Positions 60,519-64,000 of a stretch of DNA of 64,000 bases are shown piece after piece (within the stretch, counting starts at the first letter, position 1; each line of letters opens with the position of its first letter). The notes beneath the pieces were generated by a model. It saw only the letters and a program-made list of their open reading frames with translations. It was not told where the DNA came from and ran no database searches. A program made the position numbers and the translations under genes. The DNA is from Desulfofundulus salinus (lineage in GTDB: Bacteria > Bacillota > Desulfotomaculia > Desulfotomaculales > Desulfovirgulaceae). The stretch spans positions 1,202,934-1,266,933 of the forward strand of contig NZ_RBWE01000001.1 in NCBI RefSeq assembly GCF_003627965.1, written 5' to 3'.

Positions 60519-60698
60519 ATAGAACCGTTATGACAAGGGTGCGGTGCTGTCGGCGCGAAGCATTGGAGTGAGCGAGGACCCAGCACTCACTGGGATACTG
60601 GCCTTTTCCAAAACCTGATGTTTCAATTAAACCTGAAACACCGGGAGCAAAGTCATAATCTGGTGAGTGCTGGGCCGCATCCAACCAGGTTCACTGAA
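60519..60698. repeat. M-type palindromic element, copy 3 (about 180 bp)
   Basis: Left end ATAGAACCGTTATGACAAGG, right end CCAACCAGGTTCACTGAA; GGGTGCGG pairs with CCGCATCC as in copy 2. An extra nested insert contains CCCAGCACTCAC/GTGAGTGCTGGG and a GTTTCAATTAAACCTGAAAC hairpin. It lies between khpA and ylqD, inside the translation cluster. Confidence 0.65.
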
Positions 60699-60757
60699 AT
60701 ATCTACCTCCCCTATACATACATGCGTTTTTTTGCCCGTCGGTGAGGCGATAAACTT

Positions 60758-61189
60758 ATGCATAAATTGACTATAATTTGTCCCGTTTTGGTTAAGGTTA
60801 AAGTTACCGAAGGATACAAACAAAAATTAAGCGCCGATATCCAGCAAGCCATCCGCCAGATCGATTTGCAGATGCAGCACCTGGAATTTCAGGCCCGGCG
60901 CGTGGTGGCCGAGCTGGAAAAGCAAAATCCCCAGGGTGTACCTGCCGCCCGGCAGCAAATTGAACAGGAGCGCGCCCGCCGGCTGGAGGCCCGGCAAAAG
61001 CTCCTGGATAAACTAAAGGAAGTAGCCCGGCTGACTCCCGGGGAAGAGGTAGTCCACGGGCAGCTTCAAAGTTTGGTGGAATTGAAAGTCGGGGACAACT
61101 GGCAGGAGGTTACCGGTATGGAAGTCATCCTGGAGGATGGTGTGGTCATGGAGATCCGGCCAACCGGAGGGAATGCCCTCGATGGTTGA
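60758..61189 (+). CDS. ylqD: YlqD-family protein
   Basis: The 143-residue protein has a short N-terminal strand (LTIICPVLVKVKVTEGYK), a long coiled coil (about 30-90; DIQQAIRQIDLQMQHLEFQA) and a beta C-terminus (LVELKVGDNWQEV). This fits YlqD (PF11068-like), normally found between khpA and rimM in Firmicutes. The function is unknown. It overlaps rimM by 8 bases. Confidence 0.85.
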   Translation: MHKLTIICPVLVKVKVTEGYKQKLSADIQQAIRQIDLQMQHLEFQARRVVAELEKQNPQGVPAARQQIEQERARRLEARQKLLDKLKEVARLTPGEEVVHGQLQSLVELKVGDNWQEVTGMEVILEDGVVMEIRPTGGNALDG

Positions 61190-61691
61190 ATACATTAACA
61201 TCGGCAAGATAGTCACCACCCAGGGTCACCGGGGGGAAGTGCGGGTCTTTCCCCTCACCGATTTTCCCGAGCGCTTTGAGCAAATGGACGAGGTGATAAT
61301 TTACCACAACGGGGAAAGAAAAACCTATCACATTGAAAAAACAAGGCGCCACAAAGGGTTTATTGTCCTTAAATTCAGGGAGGTGCCGGACATGAATGCG
61401 GCCCTGGCCCTGAAAGGAGCCTTACTGCAGGTAACCACTGAACAGCTGGTTGCCCTTCCTGAAGACACGTACTACATCTTTGAGATTATCGACCTGGACG
61501 TATATACCCTGGGTGGTGAGTGGTTGGGAAAAGTTACCGATGTATTAACCACCGGTGCCAATGATGTATATGTGGTACAGGAGGAGGGCAAACGTCCCCT
61601 GCTGATACCTGCATTAAAAAGCGTGGTCCGGAATATTGATCTGGACCAGAAACGCATGGTGGTGGACCTGCCTCCAGGCCTGCGGGACTAG
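61182..61691 (+). CDS. rimM: 16S rRNA processing protein RimM
   Basis: The ATG 61182 start ([20 protein letters not shown]) matches the family N-terminus and follows GGAGGG; the frame upstream is inside ylqD. The protein of about 169 residues has the RimM N-domain ([10 protein letters not shown]) and the PRC-barrel ([29 protein letters not shown]). It assists 30S head assembly. It is followed by trmD. Confidence 0.95.
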   Translation: MVEYINIGKIVTTQGHRGEVRVFPLTDFPERFEQMDEVIIYHNGERKTYHIEKTRRHKGFIVLKFREVPDMNAALALKGALLQVTTEQLVALPEDTYYIFEIIDLDVYTLGGEWLGKVTDVLTTGANDVYVVQEEGKRPLLIPALKSVVRNIDLDQKRMVVDLPPGLRD

Positions 61692-62455
61692 TGGGTGAAC
61701 TGGAAATGGTGGTAGATATATTAACCCTTTTCCCGGAAATGTTTGCCGGTCCCTTTGACGCCAGCATTATTAAAAGGGCCAGGGAGAAGGGACTTGTAGA
61801 GATCAACCTGATCAATATCAGGGATTTTTCCCGGAATAAGCACCGTACCGTGGATGACACCCCTTACGGGGGTGGGGCGGGTATGGTGATGGCCGCGGAA
61901 CCCCTGTTTGAGGCTATGGACTGGATCCGTGCCCGGCGGGGAGATCCTGGTAGGGTCATTTTGCTGTGTCCGGCCGGCCGCCCCTTCAACCAGGAGGTGG
62001 CGGCGGAACTGGCCCGGGAGAAACACCTGGTCCTCATCTGTGGTCATTACGAGGGTATTGACGAGCGGGTGGCGGAACACCTGGTCACGGACGAGATCTC
62101 CATTGGCGATTATGTGCTCACCGGCGGGGAGTTGCCGGCCATGGTGGTGGTAGATGCCGTATGCCGCTTAATTCCCGGGGTGCTCGGGGAAAGGGCCTCG
62201 GCACAGGAAGAGTCCTTCAGCGACGGCCTGCTGGAATATCCCCACTACACCAGGCCCAGGGAATACCGGGGCTACAGAGTACCGGAAGTGCTTTTAAGCG
62301 GTCATCACGAAAAAATCCGCCTCTGGCGACGGCGCCAGTCTTTGCTGCGCACCCTGGCCAGCCGTCCTGACCTGCTGGCCAGGGCCTCCCTGACCGGGGA
62401 GGACAGGAAAATCCTGGCCTCGGTTCTGGAAGAAATAAAAAGCCTGATCCAGTAA
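61691..62455 (+). CDS. trmD: tRNA (guanine-N1)-methyltransferase
   Basis: The 254-residue SPOUT enzyme has [33 protein letters not shown], the knot sequences [13 protein letters not shown] and [15 protein letters not shown], and [18 protein letters not shown]. It makes m1G37 in tRNA. GTG 61691 overlaps the rimM stop by one base; ATG 61706 is another possible start. Confidence 0.96.
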   Translation: MGELEMVVDILTLFPEMFAGPFDASIIKRAREKGLVEINLINIRDFSRNKHRTVDDTPYGGGAGMVMAAEPLFEAMDWIRARRGDPGRVILLCPAGRPFNQEVAAELAREKHLVLICGHYEGIDERVAEHLVTDEISIGDYVLTGGELPAMVVVDAVCRLIPGVLGERASAQEESFSDGLLEYPHYTRPREYRGYRVPEVLLSGHHEKIRLWRRRQSLLRTLASRPDLLARASLTGEDRKILASVLEEIKSLIQ

Positions 62456-62459
62456 TGCC

Positions 62460-62489
62460 TTGCTTTGCTGGTAATCGCTGTGCTATAAT
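62460..62489 (+). promoter_or_regulatory. Promoter upstream of rplS
   Basis: TTGCTT (62460-62465) and TATAAT (62484-62489) are 18 bp apart, in the gap after trmD. It gives rplS a start site of its own besides read-through. Confidence 0.65.
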
Positions 62490-62567
62490 TTATTCTGTTG
62501 ATTTACGGACGGTCCAGTGTTGGACTTGATCATATGACTGTCGTCTAGCAGGAAAGGGGGGCGTTAG

Positions 62568-62909
62568 ATGAACCTGATTCAATCCCTGGAACAGGAGCAA
62601 ATGAAAACGGATATTCCCGATTTTCGTCCCGGGGACACCGTAAGGGTGCATGTGAAGGTAGTGGAAGGAAACCGGGAACGGATTCAGGTATTTGAAGGGG
62701 TAGTTATCCGTCGCCGTGGCGGCGGCCTGAGCGAAACCTTTACCGTACGCCGGGTTTCCTACGGAGTGGGAGTAGAAAGGACTTTTCCCCTGCATTCTCC
62801 GAGGATTGAACGCATCGAGGTGGTACGGCGGGGCCATGTGCGCCGGGCCAGGCTTTATTACCTGCGTCAGCTGCGGGGCAAGGCCGCCCGCATTCGGGAC
62901 AGAAGATAG
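62568..62909 (+). CDS. rplS: 50S ribosomal protein L19
   Basis: The 113-residue protein has the L19 pattern [55 protein letters not shown] and the basic C-terminus [18 protein letters not shown]. The ATG follows GAAAGGGGGGC. Confidence 0.96.
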   Translation: MNLIQSLEQEQMKTDIPDFRPGDTVRVHVKVVEGNRERIQVFEGVVIRRRGGGLSETFTVRRVSYGVGVERTFPLHSPRIERIEVVRRGHVRRARLYYLRQLRGKAARIRDRR

Positions 62910-62921
62910 TTTTAACCCAGG

Positions 62922-62946
62922 GGGACTGCCGCGACAGTCCCTTTTT
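62922..62946 (+). terminator. Rho-independent terminator after rplS
   Basis: Stem GGGACTG/CAGTCCC with loop CCGCGA, then TTTTT. Confidence 0.9.
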
Positions 62947-62978
62947 GGCTTTTACGCCTGATGGGAGGGAAGCGATCA

Positions 62979-63545
62979 ATGGAGGATGTGGAACGCGAAA
63001 CGAACCTGGCCGAAACAGCCCGGCAACCGGAAGGCAAAAAATCTACTTTCGGGGAAATTCTCGAGTCGGTAGTTGTAGCTGTTCTTCTGGCTGCCGTAAT
63101 CAGGCTTTTTATTTTAGCTCCCTTTTATATCCCGTCGGGTTCCATGGAGCCGACCCTGCAAATAGGAGACCGCATCATTGTCAGCAAGCTTGCCTACCGT
63201 TTTGGCGAACCCCGGCGCGGTGATATTGTGGTCTTCAAGTACCCTTTAGATCCCAGCCGGGATTTCGTAAAACGGCTCATTGGTCTGCCCGGAGAAACAG
63301 TGGCCCTGCGCAACAACCACCTTTATATTAACGGGCGCCTGGTGACCGAAGATTATTTACCCCAGGACATCCATTTTGCCGATTTCGGTCCCGTGCAGGT
63401 TCCTCCCGGCTATTATTTAATGCTGGGGGACAACCGCAATAACAGCGATGACAGCCGGGTCTGGGGTCCCCTTCCCCGGCAGAACATCGTTGGAAAGGCC
63501 ATCCTGGTCTACTGGCCCCTTGAACGCATCGGGTTACTGCATTAA
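62979..63545 (+). CDS. lepB: Signal peptidase I
   Basis: ATG 62979 follows GGGAGGGAAG; an ATG 18 bases earlier lies before that RBS. One N-terminal membrane helix (VVVAVLLAAVIRLFILAPFY) precedes the catalytic Ser in IPSGSMEPTL and the catalytic Lys in RDFVKRLIGLPGE. The final box GDNRNNSDDSRVWG is complete. At about 188 residues it is a typical Gram-positive type I signal peptidase. Confidence 0.96.
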   Translation: MEDVERETNLAETARQPEGKKSTFGEILESVVVAVLLAAVIRLFILAPFYIPSGSMEPTLQIGDRIIVSKLAYRFGEPRRGDIVVFKYPLDPSRDFVKRLIGLPGETVALRNNHLYINGRLVTEDYLPQDIHFADFGPVQVPPGYYLMLGDNRNNSDDSRVWGPLPRQNIVGKAILVYWPLERIGLLH

Positions 63546-63558
63546 AAGGTGATCAAAT

Positions 63559-64000
63559 ATGTCCATTCAGTGGTACCCCGGCCATATGGCCAGGGCAAGG
63601 CGGCTGGTTCAGGAAAACCTGAAACTGGTGGATGTGGTCATTGAACTATTGGATGCCCGGATTCCGGCCAGCAGCCGCAACCCGCTCATCGGTAAAATCG
63701 TGGGCGGGAAACCCCACCTGGTGGTGCTGAATAAGGAGGATCTGGCCGACCCGCATCTTACCCGCCTCTGGCTGGACTGGTTTCGTGGCTGTGGTCTGCC
63801 GGCTCTGGTGGTAGACTCTACCCGCCGGAAAGGCGTGGCGGAAGTCCCCATGCTGGTAAGGCGCCTGGTGGAAGATAAGATAGCTTCCCTGGCTGCCCGC
63901 GGCAGGCGCCCCCCTAATCCCCGCTGTATGGTGGTAGGTATACCCAATGTGGGCAAATCTTTTTTTATTAACGCCCTGGTGGGGAGCCGCGTTACCCGCA
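63559..64000 (+). CDS. rbgA: Ribosome biogenesis GTPase RbgA (YlqF), 3' end outside window
   Basis: ATG 63559 follows AAAAGGTGA. The 147 visible residues start MSIQWYPGHMARARRLVQEN and show the circularly permuted GTPase order: G4 VVLNKEDLAD (about 55) comes before G1 VVGIPNVGKSFFINAL (about 130). It acts in late 50S assembly. The gene runs off the window end. Confidence 0.95.
   Translation, partial: MSIQWYPGHMARARRLVQENLKLVDVVIELLDARIPASSRNPLIGKIVGGKPHLVVLNKEDLADPHLTRLWLDWFRGCGLPALVVDSTRRKGVAEVPMLVRRLVEDKIASLAARGRRPPNPRCMVVGIPNVGKSFFINALVGSRVTR

Overview
The window looks like the chromosome of a thermophilic, strictly anaerobic, spore-forming Firmicute of the Desulfotomaculum/Desulfofundulus/Pelotomaculum/Moorella type. 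This is inferred from a bifunctional CO dehydrogenase/acetyl-CoA synthase (acsA-acsB), a HdrD-like iron-sulfur protein, SpoIIP, S-layer and copper-amine-oxidase stalk domains, a Firmicute-order ylxM-ffh-rpsP-khpA-ylqD-rimM-trmD-rplS-lepB-rbgA cluster, GC-rich coding DNA and frequent GTG/TTG starts. No species name can be proved from the sequence alone.

Layout. 1-5 kb: a decayed transposase, a corrinoid/iron-type solute-binding protein that has lost its export signal, and an exported stalk-domain protein. 5-10.8 kb: a lone FecE-like ATPase, an ABC-2 exporter cassette on the plus strand, and a convergent MarR-ATPase-permease cassette whose permease is frameshifted. 10.9-40.2 kb: a metal and tetrapyrrole acquisition island. 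It holds a cobalamin-riboswitch operon (btuF-btuC-btuD-cbiZ-cobN-radical SAM), a nickel/peptide-type ABC importer, a second CobN-like protein followed by a matching lipoprotein, FmdE and DUF4198 proteins (some decayed), and a methyltransferase joined to a Znu/Tro-type ABC importer. 40.3-46 kb: spoIIP, a second FmdE with a crotonase-fold protein, ctaB, and a metallo-hydrolase/XRE operon. 46.4-56.2 kb: a HdrD-like protein, a sigma-54 activator, a sigma-54-type promoter ahead of a NifX-like/DUF5320 cluster, a Fur-family regulator, and acsA-acsB. 56.5-64 kb: a class III aminotransferase and the ffh-to-rbgA translation/secretion cluster, which runs off the window.

The main non-coding signals are three recurring element families that I could not match to a family I know. 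(E) Six copies of a leader element of about 110-155 nt end in a long hairpin plus U-run; all lie upstream of metal/corrinoid transport genes or their remnants. (F) Three intergenic C-rich hairpin RNAs carry an ACCUCC-type single-stranded stretch and a Rho-independent terminator. (M) Three palindromic elements of 75-300 bp share TTCAGT...AACCG-type inverted ends. The btuF leader stacks E, F and a cobalamin riboswitch in about 900 nt.

The island also shows heavy recombination. A duplicated fmdE-DUF4198 pair has decayed in reciprocal fashion, a methyltransferase N-terminus is fused in frame to the C-terminal half of a solute-binding protein, and remnants of nitrilase, FeoB, SLH, HepT-like and radical SAM genes are scattered through it.
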